Origin: an uncultured Eubacteriales bacterium
GTDB taxonomy: Bacteria > Bacillota > Clostridia > Lachnospirales > Anaerotignaceae
Assembly: GCA_934256695.1 (NCBI GenBank)
Contig: CAKQPE010000017.1
Coordinates: 1-28,970 of the forward strand
Length of the DNA: 28,970 nt
Reading direction: 5' to 3'
Shown: piece after piece, positions 1 to 7,920 of the stretch
Numbering within the stretch: the stretch's first letter is position 1
How the letters are laid out: each line of letters begins with the position of its first letter
Notes under the pieces: model-generated
The model's database searches: none
What the model was told of the DNA's origin: nothing
What the model saw: only the letters and a program-made list of their open reading frames with translations
Translations under genes and position numbers: made by a program

Positions 1-78
1 CTTTCAGGGACGGCTTTAAAACGGCGGTTTTTAGGCTCCCATGAAAGGGGAGCTGTCACGCAGTGACTGAGGGGTTTT
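1..78. repeat. Family 2 repeat cluster, copy I (truncated by window edge)
   Basis: The left piece (1-17) matches the inner end of a reverse module. Bases 33-78 form a forward module with hairpin GCTCCC (35-40) / GGGAGC (48-53), then GTCAC (55-59) / GTGAC (63-67), then TGAGGGG. The same module recurs almost unchanged at 19792-19836. No ORF or transposase is associated. Confidence 0.8.
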
Positions 79-127
79 TGTCCGCTGCCCGCTGTCCACT
101 GACTGCTAAATTTTAATTTTATCCCTC

Positions 128-217
128 AAAACGCAATGAAATTGCATTTTACCAAAAGTTTTACTAAATTTTTTTCAAAAAATTTTCAGGGTTTGGGGTG
201 AAACCCCAAGGTCTTTC
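128..217 (+). repeat. Family 1 three-hairpin element, copy A
   Basis: Hairpin 0 is AAAACGCAAT (128-137) with ATTGCATTTT (141-150), one mismatch. A conserved linker with AAAAGTTTT follows. Hairpin 1 is AAATTTTTT (166-174) / AAAAAATTT (177-185). Hairpin 2 is TTGGGGT (193-199), loop GAA, ACCCCAA (203-209), then GGTCTTT. It lies upstream of the glycerate kinase operon. Confidence 0.85.
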
Positions 218-352
218 AGTTCGATAAATTTATATTTGCAGATAATATTTGCGTTTTCGGACTTTAGTTTTTCTTACTGTTTTGGTAGTTTTTTTTTTGC
301 ATATATGTTAAAATTATGAAGTTATAAAAAGGATACATCTGGGAGGTGCGGT

Positions 353-1489
353 ATGAAAGCTGTTATAGCTGTTGATTCGTTTAAAGGCAGTCTTTCATCT
401 TTTGAAGCGGGAGAGACGGTAAAAAAAGCATTTGTTGATATTTTTAATGGCGAAGCATCAGTGTTTCCTGTATCTGACGGAGGCGAAGGCACTGTAGAGA
501 CAGTTGTAAAGGCACTTAAAGGTGAGATTGTAAATATTGAAGTTACAGGCCCTTTGGGAGAAAAAATAAATTCGTTTTACGGAATTATAAATAATAAAAC
601 GGCAGTTATTGAAATGGCTGCAGCATCAGGTCTGCCTATTGTCCCTATGGACAAAAGAAACCCGATGAATACAACAACATATGGAGTCGGTGAGCTTATA
701 TCAAATGCAGTTAAAAGAGGAATACGTGATTTTGTTATAGGCATAGGAGGTTCGGCAACCAATGACGGCGGATTGGGAATGCTGTCGGCTCTTGGTGTTA
801 AGTTTACTGATAAATACGGAAAAAACTGCGGTGTTTTCGGCAGAGATTTATTTAATGTGGAAAATATAGATATAAGCGGTATTCCCGACGGAGTAAAAGA
901 AAGCAGTTTTAAAATTGCCTGTGATGTAAATAATCCTCTTTGCGGCAAAAACGGTGCTTCTGCCGTATTTGGCCCACAGAAGGGTGCAGATGAAAAAACA
1001 GTTGAAGAAATGGATAAGGCACTTGAAAAATATGCTCTTTTAAGCGAAAAAGTTTTGGGAAAAGGTTTTAAGGATAAAGAAGGCACAGGAGCGGCAGGCG
1101 GTCTCGGCTTTGCGTTTGTTTCGTACCTTAACGGAAAACTTTTGCCGGGCATAGAACTTGTTTTGGATATGCTTGATATTGAAAAGGAAATGAAAACAGC
1201 CGACATTGTAATTACAGGTGAGGGAAGGCTTGACAGCCAGACGGTAATGGGAAAAGCTCCCGGAGGAGTGGCAAAACTTGCCAAAAAATATAATCTGCCT
1301 GTTATAGCATTTTCTGGCTGTATAGGAGATGGGGCTGAAAAATGCAATTTAAAAGGCATAGACGCTTTTTTCCCTATTATACGCAATGCTGTGAGTATCG
1401 AAGAAGCAATGAAAAAAGAAAGCGCCGAAAAAAATATGTATAATACGGCTTTACAGGTTTTCAGATTAATAAAAACAATTAAATCTTAA
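353..1489 (+). CDS. Glycerate kinase (GlxK/GarK type)
   Basis: This 378-residue protein matches the type I glycerate kinase family, which phosphorylates D-glycerate, usually to 2-phosphoglycerate, in the cytoplasm. Family hallmarks are visible: an N-terminal AVDSFKGSLSS, a PVSDGGEGT segment near residue 40, GIGGSATNDGGLGML near residue 130, and GEGRLDSQT near residue 290. The length is normal for the family. The ATG at 353 has a strong ribosome site (GGGAGGTG) 4 bases upstream. It ends 14 bases before the cobalamin-activation gene, so it probably heads the methionine operon. That pairing is unexpected: glycerate metabolism touches methionine only loosely, through serine and one-carbon supply. 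The family call is secure; the exact product (2- or 3-phosphoglycerate) is not shown by the sequence. Confidence 0.93.
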   Translation: MKAVIAVDSFKGSLSSFEAGETVKKAFVDIFNGEASVFPVSDGGEGTVETVVKALKGEIVNIEVTGPLGEKINSFYGIINNKTAVIEMAAASGLPIVPMDKRNPMNTTTYGVGELISNAVKRGIRDFVIGIGGSATNDGGLGMLSALGVKFTDKYGKNCGVFGRDLFNVENIDISGIPDGVKESSFKIACDVNNPLCGKNGASAVFGPQKGADEKTVEEMDKALEKYALLSEKVLGKGFKDKEGTGAAGGLGFAFVSYLNGKLLPGIELVLDMLDIEKEMKTADIVITGEGRLDSQTVMGKAPGGVAKLAKKYNLPVIAFSGCIGDGAEKCNLKGIDAFFPIIRNAVSIEEAMKKESAEKNMYNTALQVFRLIKTIKS

Positions 1490-1503
1490 TCAGAGGTATA
1501 CAT

Positions 1504-2181
1504 TTGAATAATTATTTAAAAGAAATAAACAGAAACGAAGTTCTTAAATACATTGGCTACATCGGCGGTGTCATAGACGAAAAGCTTGAAACGGATATAC
1601 AGCTTTGTTCTCAGGAAATAATAAAAAATTCAAAGCCTAAGGTATGCTTTAAGGTTTTTGATTTTGATGAGAATTATCTCTTTGGTGGAACAAACTTTAT
1701 TCCGGGAGGAAATGACGTTAAAGATATGCTCAAGGAATGCAAAAGAGCGATTATTATGGCGGCTACCATAGGTGGTGAGGTTGAGAACATAATAAGAAAG
1801 TACGAAGTAAAAGATATGTATATGGCATTGATACTTGACAGTTGTGCAAGCAGTGCAGTTGAAAATGTGTGTAACAATTTTCAATCGGAATTGGAAGAAA
1901 AACTAAGTCCAAAAGGATTGTTTCTTACAGACCGATTTTCTCCTGGATACGGAGATATGCCTTTTGCACAGCAAAAAGAACTATGCTCAATACTTGACAC
2001 TGCCAAAAATATAGGTGTAAATTTAAGTTCAAGCGGGATTATGATACCGAGAAAATCAGTTACGGCAGTAATGGGAATTTCGGACAAGAAACAGACAAGA
2101 CGATTCATGGGCTGTGAATACTGCTCCATGTTTGAAAATTGTAATTACAGAAAGGGTGGTATTACCTGTGGGAAAAATTGA
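1504..2181 (+). CDS. Stand-alone methionine synthase reactivation-domain protein
   Basis: The protein has 225 residues and resembles the C-terminal activation domain of MetH, which binds S-adenosylmethionine and supports reductive methylation of inactive cob(II)alamin. The segment DRFSPGYGDMPFAQQ near residue 140 corresponds to the family's Arg-x-x-x-Gly-Tyr region. The start is TTG at 1504, after AGAGG at 1491-1495; no better ATG lies nearby. The gene overlaps metH by 14 bases. The downstream MetH lacks this domain, so the two proteins presumably work together, a split also known from Thermotoga maritima. The C-terminus carries four cysteines (C204, C207, C213, C222; spacing CX2CX5CX8C) that the classical fused domain lacks, perhaps for a metal or Fe-S cluster, which is inference. 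The family assignment is firm and the partner assignment rests on context. Confidence 0.88.
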   Translation: MNNYLKEINRNEVLKYIGYIGGVIDEKLETDIQLCSQEIIKNSKPKVCFKVFDFDENYLFGGTNFIPGGNDVKDMLKECKRAIIMAATIGGEVENIIRKYEVKDMYMALILDSCASSAVENVCNNFQSELEEKLSPKGLFLTDRFSPGYGDMPFAQQKELCSILDTAKNIGVNLSSSGIMIPRKSVTAVMGISDKKQTRRFMGCEYCSMFENCNYRKGGITCGKN

Positions 2182-4567
2182 TGAGCTTTTGAAGAAAGAT
2201 TTTATATTCCTTGACGGAGCAATGGGAACAATGCTTCAGGCATCAGGGCTTAAACTTGGTGAAAGACCGGAAGTTTTATGTATTACAGAGCCGGAAACGA
2301 TAATAGATATACATAAACAGTATATCAATGCCGGAAGTGATATAGTATATGCCAATACATTCGGCGGAAATGCACATAAGCTTGAGGGAACGGGACACAG
2401 TGTTGACGAGGTTATAACAGCGGCTGTAAAGGTTGCAAAAAAAGCCTGTGAAGGAACAGAGGCTCTTGCGGCCCTTGACATAGGCCCTATAGGTGAACTT
2501 CTTGAGCCTTCGGGAACTTTAAAATTTGAAGAAGCATACGAAATATTCAAAGAAATGCTTGTAAGCGGTGAAAAAGCCGGTGCAGATCTTGTGGTTTTTG
2601 AAACAATGACAGACCTTTACGAGGTAAAGGCGGCTGTTCTTGCGGCAAAGGAAAACACAAAGCTTCCTATCTTTGTAACAATGACATTTGAAGAAAACGG
2701 CAGAACTTTTACAGGCTGTACAGTAGAGTCAATGGCTTGCGTGTTGGAGGGTCTTGGTGTTGACGCAGTAGGTATTAACTGCTCTTTAGGGCCAAAGGAG
2801 ATTTTCCCTCTTGCAAAAAGACTTACGGAAGCCACAAATCTGCCTGTAGTTATAAAGGCAAATGCAGGACTTCCCGATCCACTTACAAACGAGTATGATA
2901 TAACACCTGAACTTTTTGGTGAATATATGAAAATGTATTCTGAAATAGGCATTAATATAGCCGGCGGCTGCTGCGGAACAAATCCTGATTTTATAAAGGA
3001 GACAGTAAAGGCAATGCCTTTAGCCAAAGGAAAAAGAAAAATCGTAAATTCTGTTTCCAAACTTTGTTCGCCGCAGAAAATGGTTGAGATAACAGGTATA
3101 AGACCTATAGGCGAAAGAATTAATCCTACAGGCAAAAAAAGATTTCAGCAGGCTTTAAGAGAGTGCGACTTAAACTATATTGCAGAAAGAGCAATAGAAC
3201 AGACAGACGCAGGTGCGGAAATACTTGACGTAAACGTAGGTCTGCCCGGTATAGACGAGGCGGAAATGATGGTTAAGGTTGTAAAAACTCTCCAGTCTGT
3301 AACAAACCTTCCTTTGCAGATTGACTCATCAGACCCTAAGGCTATAGAAGCCGGACTTAGAGTATTTAACGGAAAAGCCATTGTAAACTCCGTAAACGGC
3401 GAACAGGAGGTTATGGACAAAATTCTGCCTATTGTTAAAAAATACGGTGCAAGTGTTGTAGGTCTTGCCATGGACAGCAACGGTATACCTAAAACAGCAG
3501 AAGCAAGAATCGAAATTGCCGAAAGAATACTTAAAAATGCCTTATCCTATGGAATAAAGAAAGAGGACGTATTTATCGACTGTCTTACTCTTACCGTATC
3601 GGCACAGCAGGAACAGGCAAAGGAAACTTTAAAGGCTGTAAGATATGTTAAAGAACAGATGGGACTGCATACGGTGCTTGGTGTATCTAATATTTCATTC
3701 GGTCTGCCGGCAAGAGAATTCATTACTTGCAGTTTCCTTGTACAGGCTATGGCAAACGGACTTGATCTTCCTATTATAAACCCTAACCAGCAGGCAGTAA
3801 TGGATGCTATATATTCTTTCAGAGTTCTTAGCGGAGAGGATAAGGACAGTGTAGATTACATAGAAAAATTCGCAAACCGTACAATGACACAGTCTGAACC
3901 TGTACAGGCAGGGGCCGGAACTGGCAAAAAAGACGAAAAACAAGGTGATCTTGACATTGCATATGCCGTTTCAAAGGGATTGAAAGAAGAAGCTGCGAAA
4001 ATAACGGAAGAACTTCTTAAAACAAAGACTGAAATGGAAATAATAAACGAGCTTCTTATACCGGCTCTGGACAGAGTAGGCGAGAGATACGAAAAACAGG
4101 AAATATTCCTTCCTCAGCTTATCAATTCGGCTTCAGCTTCATGCGAAGCATTTGAAGTGCTTAAAAAGAGTATACTTAAAAAGGGAACAGGTTCTGTATC
4201 AAAGGGCAAGATCATACTTGCAACAGTAAAAGGCGATATTCACGACATAGGCAAAAATATAGTTAAGGTAATACTTGAAAACTATGGTTATCAGGTAATT
4301 GACCTTGGCCGTGATGTGGCTATAGAGGCAGTTGTGGAAACAGCCAAAAAAGAAGATGTTAAGCTTGTAGGTTTAAGTGCTTTGATGACAACAACCTTAA
4401 AGAGTATGAGTGATACAATAGATGCTTTAAGAAACAGCGGTCACGAGTGCAAGATAGTAGTAGGCGGTGCTGTCCTTACACCGGAATATGCAAAGCAGAT
4501 TGGGGCGGACTGCTATGCAAAAGACGCAAAACAGACAGTAGATTTTGCCAAAGAAGTTCTTGGCTGA
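2168..4567 (+). CDS. metH: Cobalamin-dependent methionine synthase, lacking activation domain
   Basis: This enzyme transfers the methyl group of 5-methyltetrahydrofolate to homocysteine through cobalamin. From a GTG start at 2168 it has 799 residues. Domains in order: homocysteine-binding barrel (about 1-290) with zinc ligands C205 (in GINCSLGP), C268 and C269 (in GGCCGT); pterin-binding barrel (about 305-570, GIRPIGERINPTGK); cobalamin-cap helices (about 590-675); and the B12 Rossmann domain with D690-x-H692-x-x-G695, H692 being the lower cobalt ligand. Full-length E. coli MetH has about 1,230 residues; the missing C-terminal part is the activation domain, encoded just upstream. An upstream ATG at 2114 would add 18 residues wholly inside the previous gene. 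GTG is preferred because the GGGTGG ribosome site ends about 8 bases before it and the domain starts there. Confidence 0.95.
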   Translation: MGKIDELLKKDFIFLDGAMGTMLQASGLKLGERPEVLCITEPETIIDIHKQYINAGSDIVYANTFGGNAHKLEGTGHSVDEVITAAVKVAKKACEGTEALAALDIGPIGELLEPSGTLKFEEAYEIFKEMLVSGEKAGADLVVFETMTDLYEVKAAVLAAKENTKLPIFVTMTFEENGRTFTGCTVESMACVLEGLGVDAVGINCSLGPKEIFPLAKRLTEATNLPVVIKANAGLPDPLTNEYDITPELFGEYMKMYSEIGINIAGGCCGTNPDFIKETVKAMPLAKGKRKIVNSVSKLCSPQKMVEITGIRPIGERINPTGKKRFQQALRECDLNYIAERAIEQTDAGAEILDVNVGLPGIDEAEMMVKVVKTLQSVTNLPLQIDSSDPKAIEAGLRVFNGKAIVNSVNGEQEVMDKILPIVKKYGASVVGLAMDSNGIPKTAEARIEIAERILKNALSYGIKKEDVFIDCLTLTVSAQQEQAKETLKAVRYVKEQMGLHTVLGVSNISFGLPAREFITCSFLVQAMANGLDLPIINPNQQAVMDAIYSFRVLSGEDKDSVDYIEKFANRTMTQSEPVQAGAGTGKKDEKQGDLDIAYAVSKGLKEEAAKITEELLKTKTEMEIINELLIPALDRVGERYEKQEIFLPQLINSASASCEAFEVLKKSILKKGTGSVSKGKIILATVKGDIHDIGKNIVKVILENYGYQVIDLGRDVAIEAVVETAKKEDVKLVGLSALMTTTLKSMSDTIDALRNSGHECKIVVGGAVLTPEYAKQIGADCYAKDAKQTVDFAKEVLG

Positions 4568-4597
4568 CAGCATAATTAAGGAGTACAAAGAGAAGAA

Positions 4598-6376
4598 ATG
4601 AATATAAGAGAATATTTAAAAGAAAATGTACTTGTTTTTGACGGCGGTATGGGAACATATTTTGCGTCAAAAAACAGTGGTCCATTTGACAGATGCGAAA
4701 TAGCAAATATTACAAAATCACAGCAGATTTATAATATTCACAAAGAATATATAAATGCAGGCTGTAAGGCAATAAAGACAAATACTTTTGCTGCAAACAT
4801 AGATAATTTCGATGATGACCATGAGTATTTGAAAAAGGTTATAACCGAAGGCTGGAAAATAGCGAATAAAGCTGCAGAAGGAAAAGATGTTTTTGTTTTT
4901 GCCGATATTGGTCCGGTTCCTGAAACAGACGGAGTTAAAATATCCGAAAAATATATTGAAACAGCGGATATTTTTATAAACTTAGGTGCAGAAAACTTCA
5001 TTTTTGAAACACTTTACGATGACTATGGAATATATGAGACAGCGGAATATATTAAAAAGAAAGTTCCAAATGCTTTTATAATTGTCTCTTTTTCTGTCCA
5101 GATAGACGGATATACAAAAGACGGTATACTCGGAACAGAATTAATAAAGAGAGCAAACAGTAACGAATATGTTGATTATACGGGGCTTAACTGTGTTCTT
5201 GGCCCTCATCATATGTATAAGTACTTTAAAAAAATTGCAAATCTCGGAACAAATTTTAGTGTTATGCCTAATGCCGGATACCCGACGGTTATAAATAACA
5301 GAACATTTTTTGAAAACAGTCCGTCTTATTTTGCCATAAAAATAAAAGATATGGTAAAAAAAGGTGCCAAAATAGTCGGCGGCTGTTGCGGTACAACTCC
5401 TGAATATATAAAAGATATAGTAAACGAATTAAATTCCGATGAGGAAGATGATTACTCAGAAAGCTATACAGAGGAAGAAAAACCGAAAGAATCGGCAAAC
5501 AAAAGAATAAATACTTTTGCACAAAAGCTTTATGACGGCAAAAAGGTTATAGCCGTTGAGCTTGACCCGCCGACTGATGCGGATATTACAAAGTTTGAAA
5601 AAAATGCCAAGATTTTAAATGAAAAGGGAATAGATATACTTACCATAGCAGACTGCCCTGTTGCAAAGGCAAGGGCAGACAGCAGTATACTTGCCTGCCG
5701 TGTAAAAAGAGAGCTTGGTATGGATGCACTTCCGCATATTACGTGCAGAGACCGAAATATTAATGCAACAAAAGCACTGCTTCTCGGCCTTAATATAGAG
5801 GGAATAAATAATGTGCTTATTATTACCGGTGACCCTATACCTTCTGCCATGAGAGATGAGGTTAAAAGCGTATTTAACTTTAACTCAAGAATGTTGGCAA
5901 AATACATAGCAAATCTTAATGAAACGGTATTTGAAAACAAATTTATGATTTGTGCGGCACTTAATATAAATGCACTTAACTTTGATGTACAGCTCAGAAT
6001 GGCAAAGGAAAAAGAGGCAAACGGAGTAAGTCTTTTCCTTACACAGCCTATAATGACACAAAAGGGTTATGAGAACCTTAAAAGAGCAAAAATGGAGCTT
6101 AAAGGAAAGATACTTGCCGGAATAATGCCTGTTGTAAGCTACAGAAATGCCTGCTTTATGGACAGTGAAATACCGGGCATAAATGTTGCAGATGAAATAA
6201 AGCAGTTATTTAAAGGAAAGAGCAAGGAAGAAAGTGCAGAGATAGGAACAAAAGTCGCAGCTGATATAGCAGAAAAGGTAAAGGATTACTGCGACGGATA
6301 TTATCTTATAACACCGTTTAACAGAGCGGATATTATATGCAGTATAATTGATAAAATAAGACAGCAGCAGGTATAA
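4598..6376 (+). CDS. Homocysteine S-methyltransferase / methylenetetrahydrofolate reductase fusion (YitJ-like)
   Basis: The protein has 592 residues and two domains. Residues 1-285 are a homocysteine methyltransferase barrel (FDGGMGTYF; zinc ligands C199 in GLNCVLGP and C263/C264 in GGCCGT). An acidic linker covers about 286-308. Residues 310-592 are a flavin-dependent methylenetetrahydrofolate reductase (ELDPPTDADI, HITCRDRN, LLIITGDP-like segment NVLIITGDP, LTQPIM). The reductase half makes 5-methyl-THF for MetH. The first half could use another methyl donor or assist methyl transfer, as debated for Bacillus YitJ. The gene begins 30 bases after metH with AAGGAG 14 bases before the ATG and a purine-rich AGAGAAG closer in. 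All three zinc cysteines are present, so the first domain is probably active. Confidence 0.93.
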   Translation: MNIREYLKENVLVFDGGMGTYFASKNSGPFDRCEIANITKSQQIYNIHKEYINAGCKAIKTNTFAANIDNFDDDHEYLKKVITEGWKIANKAAEGKDVFVFADIGPVPETDGVKISEKYIETADIFINLGAENFIFETLYDDYGIYETAEYIKKKVPNAFIIVSFSVQIDGYTKDGILGTELIKRANSNEYVDYTGLNCVLGPHHMYKYFKKIANLGTNFSVMPNAGYPTVINNRTFFENSPSYFAIKIKDMVKKGAKIVGGCCGTTPEYIKDIVNELNSDEEDDYSESYTEEEKPKESANKRINTFAQKLYDGKKVIAVELDPPTDADITKFEKNAKILNEKGIDILTIADCPVAKARADSSILACRVKRELGMDALPHITCRDRNINATKALLLGLNIEGINNVLIITGDPIPSAMRDEVKSVFNFNSRMLAKYIANLNETVFENKFMICAALNINALNFDVQLRMAKEKEANGVSLFLTQPIMTQKGYENLKRAKMELKGKILAGIMPVVSYRNACFMDSEIPGINVADEIKQLFKGKSKEESAEIGTKVAADIAEKVKDYCDGYYLITPFNRADIICSIIDKIRQQQV

Positions 6377-6567
6377 AAAAGTTTTGGAACAGAGTTACAA
6401 TTTTTTATAAAAAATCAAACAAAATTTTTAATATAAAAATTGTTTATATAAATTTATAAGATATGTATACATTTATATTTTGAAAAAAATATATAAACAA
6501 GAATATATATTTCACATAAATATTATAGTTTTTATATGTATAAAGCGAATAATATAGTTTGTAAATG

Positions 6568-6596
6568 TTGCAAAGTAAAAATTATTGGTATAAAAT
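6568..6596 (+). promoter_or_regulatory. Putative sigma-A promoter for the aminotransferase gene
   Basis: TTGCAA at 6568-6573 and TAAAAT at 6591-6596 are separated by 17 bases, in the AT-rich 252-base gap after the methionine operon. The overlapping TTGGTATAAA also reads as an extended -10. No convincing terminator for the upstream operon is visible in the gap. Confidence 0.55.
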
Positions 6597-6628
6597 AATC
6601 CTAACGAAAATTTTGAGGTGATTATTAA

Positions 6629-7825
6629 ATGGAATTGTCAAGAAAAGTATTAAATATTAAACCTTCAGCTACTCTTGCCGTTACAACAAAGGCAAAAGAA
6701 CTGAAAGCAGCAGGAAAAGACATAATAGCTTTTGCGGCAGGAGAGCCTGATTTTGACACTCCTGAAAATATAAGAGAAGCAGGTATAGAAGCAATAAATA
6801 CCGGCTTTACAAGATATACAGCTACTCCTGGCATAATTGAACTTAGAGAGGCTATAAGCAAAAAACTTAAAGATGATAATAATATTGAATATGCTCCAAG
6901 CCAGATAACGGTATGCAGTGGTGCTAAGCAGGCACTTGCAAATGCATTTATGTCTATAATAAATGACGGAGATGAGGTTATTATACCTGCTCCTTTCTGG
7001 GTTAGCTATTCTGCAATAGTTGAGCTTGCAGGCGGAAAGCCCGTTATTGTTTATACAAAGGCAGAAAACAACTTTATGCTTTCCAAAGAAGACCTTGAAA
7101 ATGCCTATACGGAAAAAACAAAGGCTCTTATACTTGTAAGCCCTTCAAATCCTACCGGAATGATTGCCTCAAAAGAAAATCTTCAGGCTATAGCTGACTT
7201 TGCGGTAGAGAAGGACATTCTTGTTATATCAGATGAAATATATGAAAAACTTATTTATGAAAAAAATAAAAAGCATATAAGCATTGCATCATTAAATAAA
7301 GATATATATGACAGAACAATTACAATAAACGGCGTTTCAAAAAGCTATGCTATGACAGGTTGGAGAATAGGTTATGTTGCTGCACCTTTGGCAATAGCAA
7401 AATGTATTAATACTGTTCAGTCACATATGGCGTCAAACCCTAATTCAATAGCACAGAAGGCGGCTCTTGAGGCTATAAGCGGCCCGCAGGAAAGTGTAGA
7501 GATTATGAGACAGCAGTTTGAAAAACGCCGTGATTATATATTCAAAAGAGAAGAAGAAATTCCTTATATTTCAGCCCTTAAACCGGAAGGTGCATTCTAT
7601 CTTTTTGTGGATATTTCAGGCTTATGCGGTAAAAAATACAACGGTAAGGAAATTACAAATGCAGCGGATTTTGCAGCAGAACTTCTTGAAAACAAGCTTA
7701 CAGCGGTTGTTCCTTGTGCAGACTTCGGTATGCCTAAACACATAAGACTTTCTTATGCCATTTCTCTTGACGATATTAAAAAAGGTATGGACAGAATATC
7801 AGAATTTGTAAGTGAACTTGTTTGA
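6629..7825 (+). CDS. Pyridoxal-phosphate aminotransferase, aspartate type (class I)
   Basis: This 398-residue protein fits the fold-type I aminotransferases near Bacillus AspB: transfer of an amino group, probably between aspartate and 2-oxoglutarate, in the cytoplasm. Visible signatures include AAGEPDFDTPENI near residue 40, GAKQALANA near 95, SPSNPTG near 172, a DEIYEKL segment near 203 and GVSKSYAMTGWRIGY with the Schiff-base lysine K238. A conserved Arg for the substrate carboxylate lies near the C-terminus in HIRLSYA. The ATG at 6629 follows a GAGGTG ribosome site. It is a single-gene unit with its own promoter and is followed by a terminator at 7854. Substrate specificity within this family cannot be read from sequence alone; tyrosine or alanine use remains possible. 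Confidence 0.9.
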   Translation: MELSRKVLNIKPSATLAVTTKAKELKAAGKDIIAFAAGEPDFDTPENIREAGIEAINTGFTRYTATPGIIELREAISKKLKDDNNIEYAPSQITVCSGAKQALANAFMSIINDGDEVIIPAPFWVSYSAIVELAGGKPVIVYTKAENNFMLSKEDLENAYTEKTKALILVSPSNPTGMIASKENLQAIADFAVEKDILVISDEIYEKLIYEKNKKHISIASLNKDIYDRTITINGVSKSYAMTGWRIGYVAAPLAIAKCINTVQSHMASNPNSIAQKAALEAISGPQESVEIMRQQFEKRRDYIFKREEEIPYISALKPEGAFYLFVDISGLCGKKYNGKEITNAADFAAELLENKLTAVVPCADFGMPKHIRLSYAISLDDIKKGMDRISEFVSELV

Positions 7826-7853
7826 TAAAATTTTATTTTACTAAGAGCAGAAG

Positions 7854-7892
7854 AAAAGCCGTATTTCTTTAAGTGGGAACTACGGCTTTTTT
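7854..7892 (+). terminator. Rho-independent terminator after the aminotransferase gene
   Basis: AAAAGCCGTA at 7854-7863 pairs with TACGGCTTTT, followed by a T run ending at 7892, around a 17-base loop. It lies 28 bases after the stop codon and just before the asnS ribosome site. Confidence 0.75.
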
Positions 7893-7920
7893 AATAAAAA
7901 TTCTCAAAGGAGTATTTAAT

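Larger units (their letters stand above)
1..352. other. Gene-free 5' region: repeats plus operon leader
   Basis: No gene is visible here. Bases 1-78 are a family 2 repeat remnant and 128-217 are family 1 copy A. Bases 220-340 are AT-rich leader. A good ribosome site, GGGAGGTG at 341-348, precedes the ATG at 353. No SAM-I or other methionine riboswitch core is recognisable although methionine genes follow. A promoter is not clear; TAAAAT near 309 and TTATAA near 322 are weak -10 candidates. Confidence 0.6.

Noticed and set aside
218..352. Methionine-responsive riboswitch before the met operon
   Set aside because: No SAM-I or SAM-II core pattern is visible and the leader is short and AT-rich.
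577..1386. Open frame of 269 codons on the minus strand inside glycerate kinase
   Set aside because: It is fully antisense to a well-matched kinase gene, has Ser/Pro-rich shadow composition and no recognisable domain.
7854..7900. Possible T-box leader remnant before asnS (GTGGGAACTACGG)
   Set aside because: The conserved GGGTGGTACCACGG core and stem I are absent, and the hairpin is well explained as the aminotransferase terminator.
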